Below are positions 26,501 to 34,831 of a stretch of DNA of 64,000 nucleotides, piece after piece. The stretch is taken from the NCBI GenBank assembly GCA_963678055.1, contig OY782679.1, positions 2,170,001 to 2,234,000 of the forward strand, in the 5' to 3' direction. A model generated the notes under the pieces. It had not been told where the DNA came from, made no database searches, and saw only the letters and a program-made list of their open reading frames with translations. This DNA is from CAXXOK01 sp963678055. GTDB taxonomy: Bacteria; Bacillota; Clostridia; Christensenellales; Aristaeellaceae. The position numbers were made by a program, and so were the translations under genes. Each line of letters begins with the position of its first letter. The first letter of the stretch is position 1.

Positions 26501-26618
26501 CATAATTGTTGGCAATGGGGCCTGCAATCATCGTGAAAATAAACAGAACGGCAAAAATAATGCTGAGTATTTTCCAGATCAGCTTGCCACTTGGGCGTTT
26601 TATGGTTTTGCTTTTCAT
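23598..26618 (-). CDS. Permuted GH3 beta-glycosidase anchored at both ends
   Basis: 1006 residues, preceded by AAGGAG. An N-terminal membrane helix (about 14-34) is followed by the GH3 C-terminal sandwich (VLLLNRDNALPLDKG, VNPSGRLVDTYCYD), then YEDYVLG and GYGLSYSDISYG and a fibronectin-III-like domain (about 420-520). The catalytic barrel comes last (about 690-940): YSGIYGPGVNMHRTPYSGR, KHFALNDHESGRD and predicted nucleophile Asp896 in FIITDFSNSND. A second membrane helix (about 978-1000) closes the protein. The domain order is the reverse of ordinary GH3, as described for some Ruminococcus and Butyrivibrio beta-glucosidases. Two membrane helices would hold the enzyme on the outer face like a loop. 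Its start is 84 bases after the stop of the secreted protein at 26703. Confidence 0.9.
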   Translation of the reverse strand: MKSKTIKRPSGKLIWKILSIIFAVLFIFTMIAGPIANNYASIVNMVLGIENATIVGDADEDIPDRFVSDYATSQEQEAAAEALCESVVANGGVLLLNRDNALPLDKGAKVSLLGTASAHFVYGGTGSGGMNTASAKTLKDALTDDEFSVNPVMWSFYTEGAGASFGLKEGSGSMNNHIFANEDFFVNEVPIDTFTSEVWDSVASYGDAAIMVVGRVCGEGKDLPVTGAGDADGNILSISKEERDILSKLADLKADGVISKIILLLNTSNAVELDVLEPSISGVDYGIDACLWVGGVGQTGINAIGDLLNGSVNPSGRLVDTYCYDNATSPAIQNAYVTAYTNAAEAGLSFKDSKDEYYVVYQEGIYVGYRYYETRYEDYVLGNAAVGDYDYASTVAYPFGYGLSYSDISYGKLNMSEQKDSFEFAVDVTNNSALDAKESVLIYMQSPYTDYDRENGIEKAAVELVGYTKVSVPANSTVKATVTVDKSEMRTYDRNGQETYIVDAGNYYFATGNGAHEALNNILMLKDASKDTANGSVDVSLMSGTRNAELAVSYTQGKQDDTLYATASTGAAISNQLNHADLNKVDTDISNDVVYLTRSDWAGTMPKADFSGGIYQAAVQMPANEQLVEALKTILDSDGEGTMPTLQAEGELTLAQFIGVPLDGSITLADGNVYTWDDLLDQVKLKEMNKLIGQAYHSTAPLASVGKPSTKDENGPLGITARLTGGGASTSYTSEDMLAATFDVELAEAVGRSMGNDCLMANRKSYSGIYGPGVNMHRTPYSGRNFEYYSEDPFVSGKMCAAEVAGIQSKGVYVYMKHFALNDHESGRDGISVWTNEQAAREIYLQAFEYPIEESNAYCVMTSFNRVGTIWAGGDYNLLTNILRGEWGMPGFIITDFSNSNDFMDVIQGLLAGGDAWDCNDASKWSEKLKLYADDPKVVTAMREATARIMYTVANSNAMNGLGYTTIVVETRGWWQDAFIIADIVFGALFVLFLSISIVSTKRARR

Positions 26619-26644
26619 AAATTGTAACTCCTTGACATCTAGTA

Positions 26645-26683
26645 AAATGGCGCCGCATATTTTTCAATATACGGCCGCCATTT
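26645..26683 (-). other. Strong intergenic hairpin upstream of the permuted GH3
   Basis: AAATGGCG (26645-26652) with CGCCATTT (26676-26683), then CCG/CGG and ATATT/AATAT inside, give a long stem with one bulge and one mismatch and a four-base loop. Only a short TTTT is available on the minus strand. It lies between the secreted protein gene and the GH3 gene and could set their relative expression. Confidence 0.6.
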
Positions 26684-26702
26684 CATGGTAAGTACTTATG
26701 GA

Positions 26703-27305
26703 TTATTCGGCAATGTTGAGCACGGTCAGGTCAGGCATTTCGAGAATGCGGTTTTCCAGCGTGACATCATCCATGTCCAGCTGCAGGTCTTCCACAGTCA
26801 GCGTCATGCCGGTAACGCTGTGGTTTGCCAGGAAGTCGGCCACAGGATCATCGCTGCCAGCGGGGAAGGCGATATAGGTCATATCTTCCGTCCAGTTGGC
26901 GGTATCCAGCACCATTGAGAAGTTGAGGACCTGACGGCCGAAGGCTTTGCCGTGCTGCTCAAGGTACACGCGGTCAGTGGTGTCCAGCGTGATATCCAGG
27001 TGAGAGACTTCCTCATCAGCAGAGGGAGCCGAGGTGTATTTGCCTTCAAAGAAGGTGGTTTTGTTGCCCTTGATGCCAGGGTCGGTCGTGCCGAAAATGT
27101 CCTGTTTGAACATCAGGGTGTAGGTGCCATCATCGTTGAGCATCAGCATCACGTCATTATTGAAGTACCAGGCCACAGCGTCAATAAACATATTGTCGCT
27201 GACGGTGTACGTGTTCATAATGCTAGCCGAAGCGGCACCAATAAACATCATGGAGCAAACGATCGCTGCCAACATGGCGATCAAACGAGTACGGTTGTTT
27301 TTCAT
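26703..27305 (-). CDS. Small secreted protein of unknown function
   Basis: 200 residues with a clear signal peptide (MKNNRTRLIAMLAAIVCSMMF, cleavage near ASASI). The mature part looks beta-rich, with DDGTYTLMFKQDIFG, TTFFEGKYTS and HLDITLDTTDRVYLEQHG. The pattern of short strands separated by turns recalls lipocalin-like or META-like secreted domains, but no catalytic motif is visible. GGAGG lies ten bases before the start. It is the gene directly upstream of the permuted GH3 and downstream of the TCS terminator. A carbohydrate-binding or accessory role is possible, but I do not recognise the family. Confidence 0.7.
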   Translation of the reverse strand: MKNNRTRLIAMLAAIVCSMMFIGAASASIMNTYTVSDNMFIDAVAWYFNNDVMLMLNDDGTYTLMFKQDIFGTTDPGIKGNKTTFFEGKYTSAPSADEEVSHLDITLDTTDRVYLEQHGKAFGRQVLNFSMVLDTANWTEDMTYIAFPAGSDDPVADFLANHSVTGMTLTVEDLQLDMDDVTLENRILEMPDLTVLNIAE

Positions 27306-27370
27306 TAGAAAAGTTCCTCCTTATTTTGTTATCCCTGTAAAAACAGGGCGTTTCCATGCCATAAACATAC

Positions 27371-27405
27371 AAAAATACGCGGTATACTACAATATATACC
27401 GCGTA
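27371..27405 (-). terminator. Rho-independent terminator of the second LytTR/GHKL system
   Basis: TACGCGGTATA (27376-27386) and TATACCGCGTA (27395-27405) form a perfect 11-base stem with an eight-base loop. On the minus strand it is followed by TTTTT. It ends the transcript carrying the regulator and kinase genes. A small CCCTGT/ACAGGG hairpin lies downstream at about 27332-27347. Confidence 0.88.
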
Positions 27406-27441
27406 ACTGGACCTCTTCACATCGTAATCAGACGATACTTT

Positions 27442-28746
27442 TTACGTCTTTTGGGGCATAAGCAACAGAATATCCAGCATGAAAAGGTTGTTTTCCTGTT
27501 TGATTGCCAGCGTACCGTTGTAGCGCTCTGCCGTATGCAGCATGCTCTTCATACCAAAGCCGTGATATCTGGGATCTCTCTGGCTGGCAGGCAAGCCCTC
27601 ATTATATGTGATCTCCCCGTCACTTGGGTTTTCCATATGAATCGTGATGATGTTTTCATCTTGACTTGCCGATAGAATAATATAGCGGTCTTTCTCGTTT
27701 GGCAAAGCCATAACTGCATGGATTGCGTTATCCAAGGCATTATGAAACAGGGCGTACAGATCAAACTCCTCCACAAAGCTGAAATCCGCTCCTCCTAGAC
27801 TGCAAGTGAGGTTAATGTTGCGTTGCAAGCATAGATCCGTCATCTGCGTAAGCAGTACATCCAGCACATCGTTGCCGGTATTGACGCGAATATCATAGCG
27901 CTCGATGGATTTCATCATCCTGTCGAGCTGTTCTTGCGGTACGACTTCCTGAAAGCTGTTGAGCATCTTTTTCAGATCATGGTATTTCTCATTGATCAGT
28001 TGCGCACTCACTTTGCTGGCCTCATAGTGCATGTGCTGCTGGTGAATGAGTTCCCGCATAATTTCAATGTGACTTTTGAGTCTCGCCTGATCCATAACGC
28101 CGAATTGAAGAATTAAAATCAGCGTGTCCACAATGATCGCATAGGAGCTTTCGGCGATGGCAGCCATGGTATTTCGATCGGGATTGTCCTGCGTCAAGCG
28201 CGCCATGCCAATGCATATGATTAGCACGACGATGGAAAATATCGCTTTGAGTTTATTGTTGAAATCCTCTTCCCTATCCTGAATAAACGGCCGAAACAGC
28301 ACAAACAAAAGAAAAAATACCCCTCCGTAGCATAGCAAGTCAACCAGCACAATGCCAAAGGTCCGTTCTGCGAGTTCCGCTATAGAAGGGATTTGTTTCA
28401 TGAGCTGCTTCACGCTTCCGGCCAAATCCTGGGCGATGTAGCCGGATGCCGTGACAAACAATACCGTCCATATTGTCTCGGTAAAGCACACAAGTACGAC
28501 AAGGATCAGCATCAGATACACAATAAGCGACATGGTCGCATGGCTGATCAGGGCCGCCGATGTGCTCCCGGGCACATAGAGAATATTTTGTATTGAGACA
28601 CATAGCCATCCGCCGACGACAAGACTTGCAAGCAAACGCAGCAAAAACAGGGGGCGTTTTTTAAGTGTATACCCGATGATCAAAACACCCATCATTGCCT
28701 GCACTAAAAAAACAGCGCTTCTAATGTTCTGATACCACGCTGGCAC
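27442..28746 (-). CDS. GHKL sensor histidine kinase
   Basis: 434 residues beginning at GTG 28746, which overlaps the regulator's stop codon by one base (TAGTG). Around six membrane helices are followed by NEKYHDLKKMLNSF (predicted phospho-acceptor histidine), the N-box HNALDNAIHAVMAL and G-box YHGFGMKSMLHTAERYNG. Same type as the kinases at 4861 and 33482. It works with the LytTR regulator encoded just before it. The pair lies upstream of the GH3-esterase operon in the same orientation but is separated from it by a strong terminator, so it most likely regulates rather than co-transcribes with that operon. Confidence 0.92.
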   Translation of the reverse strand: MPAWYQNIRSAVFLVQAMMGVLIIGYTLKKRPLFLLRLLASLVVGGWLCVSIQNILYVPGSTSAALISHATMSLIVYLMLILVVLVCFTETIWTVLFVTASGYIAQDLAGSVKQLMKQIPSIAELAERTFGIVLVDLLCYGGVFFLLFVLFRPFIQDREEDFNNKLKAIFSIVVLIICIGMARLTQDNPDRNTMAAIAESSYAIIVDTLILILQFGVMDQARLKSHIEIMRELIHQQHMHYEASKVSAQLINEKYHDLKKMLNSFQEVVPQEQLDRMMKSIERYDIRVNTGNDVLDVLLTQMTDLCLQRNINLTCSLGGADFSFVEEFDLYALFHNALDNAIHAVMALPNEKDRYIILSASQDENIITIHMENPSDGEITYNEGLPASQRDPRYHGFGMKSMLHTAERYNGTLAIKQENNLFMLDILLLMPQKT

Positions 28747-29459
28747 TAACGACTCCCCCCCTTATACTGGGCGATTGCAGCCAGAAACTCTTTACGCCGA
28801 GACTTACTGATGGCTAAATCATCCTGATGCACCCGCACACTATCTCCGCTAATGCTTTGTATGTGCTTGAGATTGACTAAATAGCACGCATTGCATCTGG
28901 CAAAATGTGCATCGTGAAGCAGTGCTTCATACTGCTTCAAGCTTCCCCATTGCCGATACACCTGGGTGAATGTATGAATCAGTACATCGTGATTGGAAAC
29001 TTCGATATAAACGACATCATCGGCTGATATGAGGCGGATTTCCTCTTTGTTGCGCACTTCAATACTAATGGAGGATTTTTGATGGACAATTGCTTTGCGT
29101 ATCCGATCCATTTTCACCTTGAATGTGTCATACAGCAAGGGCTTTACAATATAGTCAAATGCATTGACGAGATACCCTTCGATGGCATACTGGGTGACCG
29201 TCGTGATAAACACAATCATGACATGATCGTCAATGGCCCGAATTCGCTTTGCAGCATCCATCCCCGACATATCGGGCATCTGAATATCAAGCAGCAGCAA
29301 ATCCACATCACAATGATAATCTCCCAGCAATCGCATGGACTTATCATAATGATTCACGGTATACACAAACTCTTCATGCTCATCCGCATACTTTTTAAGC
29401 ATGCCGGTCAAGCATTCCGCTTGTTTTCGATCATCTTCCAGGATCGCGATCTTAATCAA
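28746..29459 (-). CDS. LytTR-family response regulator
   Basis: 237 residues. Receiver domain with LEDD at 7-10, predicted phospho-acceptor Asp58 in LLLLDIQMPDMSG and KP in YIVKPLLYDTF. LytTR domain from about 130, with DVVYIEVSNHDVLIHTFTQV and the signature FARCNACYLVNLKHIQSI. It is first in a two-gene transcript with the kinase. The 630 bases upstream carry several inverted repeats that could be operator or leader elements. One of three such regulators in the window; the three differ in the DNA-binding half, so they probably recognise different sites. Confidence 0.92.
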   Translation of the reverse strand: MIKIAILEDDRKQAECLTGMLKKYADEHEEFVYTVNHYDKSMRLLGDYHCDVDLLLLDIQMPDMSGMDAAKRIRAIDDHVMIVFITTVTQYAIEGYLVNAFDYIVKPLLYDTFKVKMDRIRKAIVHQKSSISIEVRNKEEIRLISADDVVYIEVSNHDVLIHTFTQVYRQWGSLKQYEALLHDAHFARCNACYLVNLKHIQSISGDSVRVHQDDLAISKSRRKEFLAAIAQYKGGSR

Positions 29460-30089
29460 TGATACTACCTCGATATATTGCTACACGCACCTGATCGTCT
29501 CAGCACCGTAGCTATCATCCGGGTTGAGTCCTACATGTCTCAGTAAAAACGGACAGCCATGATCAAGAATAAAACAAAATGGAAACCGGCAGCAACACCA
29601 TACCATCGACGATCACGTGTCAATTGGCCTGTTGCCTTCGTGCAGCTGCTGCGAAACGGAGTGATCCCAAAAGTCGCAGAACTCACCTGTTCCTATTCAT
29701 ATCATGGAACACATTGTTCATTTACATGTTTATAAACGGTATCGGCGTTACTTGCTGTACAAGCCCTCAAACAGCGCTTCATGTTTCAAGTCAGCACATT
29801 CAAGGTAGGCCTGTGTCCCATTGCATCGCCAGTACATTTGCCAAACAAGATAAAACGTTTGGCAAAATCGTGGTGCAATGCAGTATATTGTGTCAAGTAA
29901 CGCTTACATCGTACCTGATAGCAAATTGACTGTCAAGGTGCTCATCTTTCATGACTCCCTTTGACAGTCAATTCACAACCCGCTATCGCAAGGATAATAG
30001 CGATGGTACGATATATGGACATAGTTTCAGCGTTCCCCGCTGCCTGTAACGGCATTCATTCCGGGGATACGCAAAACGATGACCGCTTT
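29460..30089. other. 630-base non-coding region with three inverted repeats
   Basis: No convincing gene. TTTGCCAAAC (29837-29846) and GTTTGGCAAA (29857-29866) form a perfect stem, nested inside CATTGCA (29819-29825) and TGCAATG (29874-29880). A second perfect stem joins AATTGACTGTCAA (29924-29936) with TTGACAGTCAATT (29961-29973). A third, CGCTAT/ATAGCG, spans 29981-30002. TGTCAAG occurs at 29891 and 29931. None of these has a U-tract on the minus strand. The region probably holds the promoter and structured leader or operators of the LytTR/GHKL pair at 27442-29459. Confidence 0.5.
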
Positions 30090-30725
30090 CTAGTTATACC
30101 CTATCGACGCGGGATCGGTTGTTTCGGTCTTGGTGAAAATATAGGCATAGGCAAATTCTGCATCCGGATCGCGTTCGATGTGATCGTCGGAGTAGCCAAG
30201 GATCAGCTGGCCTTCGGCATTGATGCCCAGAACCTTCATCATTTCCATGTCCTCAATTTCAAGACCAGTAATCACATCAAAGAACAACCCTTCGTCGTCA
30301 TCACGGATTTTGAACTTGACCGCGCCGGTAGAATAGCACTTACCTTCGCCTTCGACGATAACTTTGGTAAAGTCTTCATACGAAGCAGAGCAACGATAAT
30401 CATCCACATCAATGTCTTTATGATTGAATGAAAGAGTTCCCTGTAAGTTGGTGGCATCCGCATGAATATAAGCAGCCATATCGACCAACTTGTTGTAATC
30501 AATTTGGAGCTTGATTTCAAGCGTAATGGCCTCCGGTGCCACTTCCAGCATACCGGCATCGGCTTCATACGCGCCAGTCAATACCCAAACGCCTTCGTAA
30601 TCTGCAGGCGTTGCATCATAGTTCAGCACCAGCGTATCTTGGGCACTGATTTCCTCCTGCGCAAAGGCAAACAGCGGAATCGCCAGGGCAAGGCATAGCA
30701 TCAAGCAAAACAGTTTCTTCATCAT
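30090..30725 (-). CDS. Small secreted protein of unknown function (lipocalin-like appearance)
   Basis: 211 residues from the ATG at 30725, seven bases after AAAGGAG; an ATG at 30731 is too close to that site. Signal peptide MMKKLFCLMLCLALAIPLF, cleavage near AFAQE. The mature chain is beta-rich and opens with ADYEGVWVLTGAYEADAG, a pattern seen in secreted lipocalin-like domains (WxL-type strand after a short helix). It ends with a strand-rich LILGYSDDHIERD and FAYAYIFTKTE. No catalytic site. It follows the GH3 at 30791 in the same transcript after a UUCG-capped hairpin. Not recognised further. Confidence 0.7.
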   Translation of the reverse strand: MMKKLFCLMLCLALAIPLFAFAQEEISAQDTLVLNYDATPADYEGVWVLTGAYEADAGMLEVAPEAITLEIKLQIDYNKLVDMAAYIHADATNLQGTLSFNHKDIDVDDYRCSASYEDFTKVIVEGEGKCYSTGAVKFKIRDDDEGLFFDVITGLEIEDMEMMKVLGINAEGQLILGYSDDHIERDPDAEFAYAYIFTKTETTDPASIGYN

Positions 30726-30750
30726 TATCATGCTCCTTTTCTACGGGTGA

Positions 30751-30772
30751 GAGGCTCCCCGAAGGGAGCCTC
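30751..30772 (-). other. UUCG-capped intergenic hairpin
   Basis: GAGGCTCCC (30751-30759) and GGGAGCCTC (30764-30772) form a perfect nine-base stem. On the minus strand the loop is TTCG closed by C-G, an exceptionally stable tetraloop. No T-run follows. It lies between the GH3 stop codon and the small secreted protein gene and is likely to protect the upstream message from 3' decay. Confidence 0.7.
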
Positions 30773-30790
30773 CTACCAGTTAACAATTGG

Positions 30791-33103
30791 TTAATAGCTA
30801 AGACCGAACCATGCGGAATAGATGTTTCCGTCCATATCCTGATAGGCATAGCTGCCGGAGGGAGACAGTGCCAGTACATCAGCGGACATATACTCGTCCT
30901 TAGCATAACCGGGTACATCGTTGGGGGATACGCAAACTTCATACACAACGCCATCGATTTCCTGCTGGCTAACAGCAATCACGTCGTTGCTTGCTACCAT
31001 GGTTACGGGCAGTTTGCCTGTGGGATTATACACACCCGTCAGTACATCGAGCTGGGCAGCAACGCTCGTTCCGAAGACGCCGATCAGGCCGTCACAGTAG
31101 GGCTCCAGATTGGTCAGAATCCACGGATTGCTGATTTCGATGGAAGCAAGCACTTTGCCGCCGTTTGCATGAACTGCTTCAGCAATCTTGGGTACCTTGT
31201 CGATATCCGGAACCGTGGTGCTAAAGACCGTCTCGCCGGTCAGTGCCTGGCTGTCGGGGAAGCTGCGTTCCGGGACTTCCAGATCTTCAACCAGATCAAT
31301 CACAGCCATCTGCTGACTGTTGTTCAAGCTCGGTGAGACTGCCAAGAACGCGATATTGGCCAGGGTATAGTCATCAACGACTTCAAAGCCGCGGGCTGCA
31401 AACTCCGCCTTCAGGCCAGCTGCAGGGTCCGAACCATCACGATTGGGGGCACCGAAGTAGCCGACATAGGCTTTCAAAGTGGTGTCTGTCAGGGGCAGTG
31501 CTGCGTCGGTGTTTTTCATCAGCACAACAGATTTCTGCTGCGCTTCATACGCCGCGGCTGCAATATCAGCCGACAGTGCCTCCACTGCTGCAACCGCTTT
31601 ATCGGTATCACGGTATGGGTTTTCAAAGCGACCCATGGAGATAATGGAGGTCAAGCGATTGATGCTTGCACGATCCAAGTCTTCTTTCGAAAGCAAGCCG
31701 GTGTCCAGCGCTTCGGTAACATCAGCAACATCAAAGGTGCTGCCGATAATATCGGTACCGGCGGCAATGATGGTTGCATAGCGCTCGGCCTGGGTCATAT
31801 CCTCTGCGCCGAAGTTTTGCGTGGATACGATACCGGAGTCAGAGTTGATAGAGCCCTTGAAGCCCATCACATCACGAAGCAATGTGGTCTGGATTTCTTT
31901 GTTATAGGCATTGCCAAGTTCGGGCGCATTGATTTCGACACCCTTAACAACCTGCTTTGCGCTGCGGGCATCCATCGCGGGCCGGCTGTAACCGGGCATG
32001 ATGCCGCCTGTGTTTGCATCGACCGCTGCCTGGAAGCCTACCAGCTGGTATTTTTCCAGCGACCCTTCCGTAGGATACACGCGCCACTGCCCAATTGCGT
32101 TATGGGACTCAAAGCCGTTTTCAGCCGCGCCGTCACCGGGGAAGTGTTTAATGTTGAGGGAAACATCGCCGTCCTGCGTGCCATCGGTGCCCGTCTGATA
32201 GCCCGTCACAAGCGCTGTCACAATGCCAGCGACCGCTTCGGGGACTTCACCGTAGGTTCCGCTGTTGCGATTCCAGCGGGGATCGGTGAGCAGATCAATT
32301 TGGGGACCATACATCACATCGATGCCTTTTGCATTCCAAATCTGGCGATCCTGGTCTGCGTAGTTATATACTAAACCATAATCACCGCCATTGGCAACAT
32401 CGCCCATCACGGCAGCTGCCATGCCCAGGCTGCCCGGATATCCATTGCCGATCGGATTGGAAATCACGGTCCAGGGAATGGACACCTGATCGGTTGCCAC
32501 AGCAGCATATTCGCAAACCTGTGCCAACGCATTATTATACCACGTTGCAACAGAGGCATCCGGGTTGGCGCGTAAAACACCGGCACGCAAGCCACCGTCT
32601 ACCAGCGCATTGACGCTGATTTCATCGTAATAATACGTTTGATTGCCATACGTTCTGGGGCCGCCTTCCATGTAGGGGAACACTTTTTCGAACATGACAT
32701 TGCCATCTTCATCCACTGCGTCTGCGGCAGTTGCGGCCGCCGGGTTGGCCATCAGCGTATTGAAAATGAGGCCCACCTGCTGCTTGACCGTCAGCTTCGA
32801 AACCGTATCTTCCGCACGCGTTGCCGCGTCCAGCCGCCAGTCCTCAAAGACATCCAGTTGCTGGTTGTTGTTGCTGTCACGGAAATAGAGTCCGTCTTGA
32901 GCAATTACACCAACAACCGTAACGCCGATCGTCGGGCCATCAGCATTTTCATAAAAAACCGGGGTAAGAACCGCATCTTCGATGCTTTGTCCGTCTTCAA
33001 TGGTATAGGGGGCGGCAATATACTCGCTGCCGTCAGCAACCGCTGCGGGGGTGATGCTGACCAACAGGGCAAGTATTGCCAACAAACTCATGATTCGTTT
33101 CAT
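30791..33103 (-). CDS. Secreted GH3 glycosidase (SDSG subfamily)
   Basis: 770 residues with a signal peptide (cleavage near AVADG). RDSNNNQQLDVFEDW at about 75-89 is an EF-hand-like loop matching that of the GH3 at 1311. The barrel carries VMYGPQIDLLTDPRWNRNSG, KHFPGDGAAENGFESHNAIG (from about 319) and the predicted nucleophile Asp422 in INSDSGIVS, where most GH3 enzymes have SDW. The sandwich domain follows (SVVLMKNTDAALPL at about 515, YNPTGKLPVTM near 690). The altered nucleophile loop suggests a different substrate group from the 1311 enzyme. A 14-base sequence in its upstream region (33350-33363) is shared with the GH3 promoter region at 3844-3857. Followed by a small secreted protein. 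Confidence 0.88.
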   Translation of the reverse strand: MKRIMSLLAILALLVSITPAAVADGSEYIAAPYTIEDGQSIEDAVLTPVFYENADGPTIGVTVVGVIAQDGLYFRDSNNNQQLDVFEDWRLDAATRAEDTVSKLTVKQQVGLIFNTLMANPAAATAADAVDEDGNVMFEKVFPYMEGGPRTYGNQTYYYDEISVNALVDGGLRAGVLRANPDASVATWYNNALAQVCEYAAVATDQVSIPWTVISNPIGNGYPGSLGMAAAVMGDVANGGDYGLVYNYADQDRQIWNAKGIDVMYGPQIDLLTDPRWNRNSGTYGEVPEAVAGIVTALVTGYQTGTDGTQDGDVSLNIKHFPGDGAAENGFESHNAIGQWRVYPTEGSLEKYQLVGFQAAVDANTGGIMPGYSRPAMDARSAKQVVKGVEINAPELGNAYNKEIQTTLLRDVMGFKGSINSDSGIVSTQNFGAEDMTQAERYATIIAAGTDIIGSTFDVADVTEALDTGLLSKEDLDRASINRLTSIISMGRFENPYRDTDKAVAAVEALSADIAAAAYEAQQKSVVLMKNTDAALPLTDTTLKAYVGYFGAPNRDGSDPAAGLKAEFAARGFEVVDDYTLANIAFLAVSPSLNNSQQMAVIDLVEDLEVPERSFPDSQALTGETVFSTTVPDIDKVPKIAEAVHANGGKVLASIEISNPWILTNLEPYCDGLIGVFGTSVAAQLDVLTGVYNPTGKLPVTMVASNDVIAVSQQEIDGVVYEVCVSPNDVPGYAKDEYMSADVLALSPSGSYAYQDMDGNIYSAWFGLSY

Positions 33104-33481
33104 TTCTTTCGCCCTTTCCTCATATTAATTATTCTTGATAGTTGTTGAACTCATACATGCAGCGACTACTCGCATTCTTACGTTTATAGACGATCTCCTT
33201 CCGTGCAAATTGAAATACGAATTTCCACCGACATGCATTTGATATTCATCTTAGAATGATAGTATCATAATCTAAAATGAAAAAAAGGCATTCGGCGCAT
33301 ACGGCCATGAGTATGGCGTGTATCCTCAGCCGGTCGATTGTATGGGTGTATATTTGTCGTGAATGAAATTCTATGTCGCCAGCGGTCAATAATTACACAT
33401 CGAATACATTTTTACAGGGTTCCCCCTGCGGATCGTTACGGTCGCGCAGTCACCCGCCAAAGACCTTTGATGCTAATGTTG
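33104..33481. promoter_or_regulatory. Upstream region of the SDSG-type GH3
   Basis: No gene seen in these 378 bases. ATATTTGTCGTGAA at 33350-33363 also occurs at 3844-3857, before another GH3 gene in the same orientation. ATGTCGCC follows at about 33373. On the minus strand, TATGAT and GATACT near 33250-33270 are -10 candidates without a good -35, suggesting an activator-dependent promoter. Confidence 0.4.
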
Positions 33482-34831
33482 CTATGACGCTGCATCTTCC
33501 GTCTTGGGCGGTTCGGCCAGGGTGACTGTCAGTTTAAACACCTGGTTCTCTGCTTGAATGGAAAGCAGGCCGCCATACTTCTTTGCGATTGCGCTAATTG
33601 AACGCAGGCCGAAACCGTGCAGCTGTTTTTCCTTTTTATTGGTAATGAGCTTGCCTTGTTTATATTTCAGTTCGTTTTCAAAATAGTTCTCTGTAAACAA
33701 AATCACCAGCCCATTTTGCCTGGCCGCCTTCATGGTGATATAGCTGCACTCACGGTTGGATATATGGTCGATACTTTCAATGGCATTATCCATAATATTG
33801 CCAAACAAGGCATAGATATCCATTTCAGACAGAAAATTGAATATCGTACCATCCAAAATATAGCTGAACTTAATCCCTTTGCTCTGACAGATGATGTTCT
33901 TCTCCGTCAGCACAATATCCAGGCTTTTGTTGCCGGTTTCAACGACTGTATTATATTCGTTGATCGACTCCTCCAGATGATCGATATACTGATCAAACTG
34001 CATCTTCCCTTCAGCCGAGCGGATGAGCTTGATTTGGTGTTTCAAATCGTGGCATTTCGTCTGGAGCGACAGAATGCCTGTACTGCTGATTTCGTAGTAC
34101 TTTGTTTTACTGTTGATGAAGTTTTCCATGCGCGTTTTATCCTGCTGGAGTCGATCAAGATACGGCAGCATCAGCAGCAGTGCAAAACTCATCATGCTGT
34201 ACATAAACGAAGTAAAGAAGAACAAAAACAAGTACTGTGCGCTGTTGCCAGACCCCGTAATACGATAGCTGAACTCCAGCAGCATCTGGCAAACGAGCAC
34301 AACGAGAAACAGCCAGGACATCATTTTCACATGCAGCCGGCATCGGTCCTTGGCGATTCGCAGATAGAACAGGTAACACAAAACGCTGATGAGTAAATAA
34401 ATTCCATAGGAGAACAGCGATTGATAGAGACTGACAATAGGCCACGGCAGCTGATAGTTCATCATACCGTTGGTAATCATTTTCATGGCATCCCAGGCCA
34501 AGCGATACACGGTAAGGGCCAGTGTACTGTTAAATAAATACTCACTGACTGAGGTTTTTCGGCAAAACCAATACGTTAGCAGGTATAGCATACTCATGAT
34601 CACAATAAAGAGCGTATACCCAAGCGCTGAGGCAAACAGTGTATGCAGTACTTCTTCAATAATAAACCGCATACTCCAGCTTCCGCCAATCAGCACCAGG
34701 CCGCTGGCAGCTACGCGCCAGGCATAATGGGATCGTTTTTCTCCTCTGCCAAAAAGCAGCAGTAAAACGAAGAAAATAACCCCCGACGACAAGCGCCAAT
34801 CAATATCGGTAATCCACCAGGTTGAGTTCAT
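33482..34831 (-). CDS. GHKL sensor histidine kinase
   Basis: 449 residues. Six or seven membrane helices, then QTKCHDLKHQIKLIR with the predicted phospho-acceptor histidine, N-box GNIMDNAIESIDHI and G-box LHGFGLRSISAIAKKYGG. The start overlaps the regulator's stop by ATGA. Closest in motif wording to the kinase at 4861 (both KCHD and GFGxxSIxAI). It lies between the GH3 at 30791 and the GPH/GH2 operon, all on the minus strand, and probably senses a sugar or peptide signal related to this locus; the ligand is not evident. Confidence 0.92.
   Translation of the reverse strand: MNSTWWITDIDWRLSSGVIFFVLLLLFGRGEKRSHYAWRVAASGLVLIGGSWSMRFIIEEVLHTLFASALGYTLFIVIMSMLYLLTYWFCRKTSVSEYLFNSTLALTVYRLAWDAMKMITNGMMNYQLPWPIVSLYQSLFSYGIYLLISVLCYLFYLRIAKDRCRLHVKMMSWLFLVVLVCQMLLEFSYRITGSGNSAQYLFLFFFTSFMYSMMSFALLLMLPYLDRLQQDKTRMENFINSKTKYYEISSTGILSLQTKCHDLKHQIKLIRSAEGKMQFDQYIDHLEESINEYNTVVETGNKSLDIVLTEKNIICQSKGIKFSYILDGTIFNFLSEMDIYALFGNIMDNAIESIDHISNRECSYITMKAARQNGLVILFTENYFENELKYKQGKLITNKKEKQLHGFGLRSISAIAKKYGGLLSIQAENQVFKLTVTLAEPPKTEDAAS

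Noticed and set aside
29579..29929. Open frame of 116 codons in the non-coding region
   Set aside because: Runs through the inverted repeats, has no ribosome binding site and resembles no protein.
29837..29973. Inverted repeats as ends of an insertion sequence or MITE
   Set aside because: No transposase, no target duplication and no second copy in the window.
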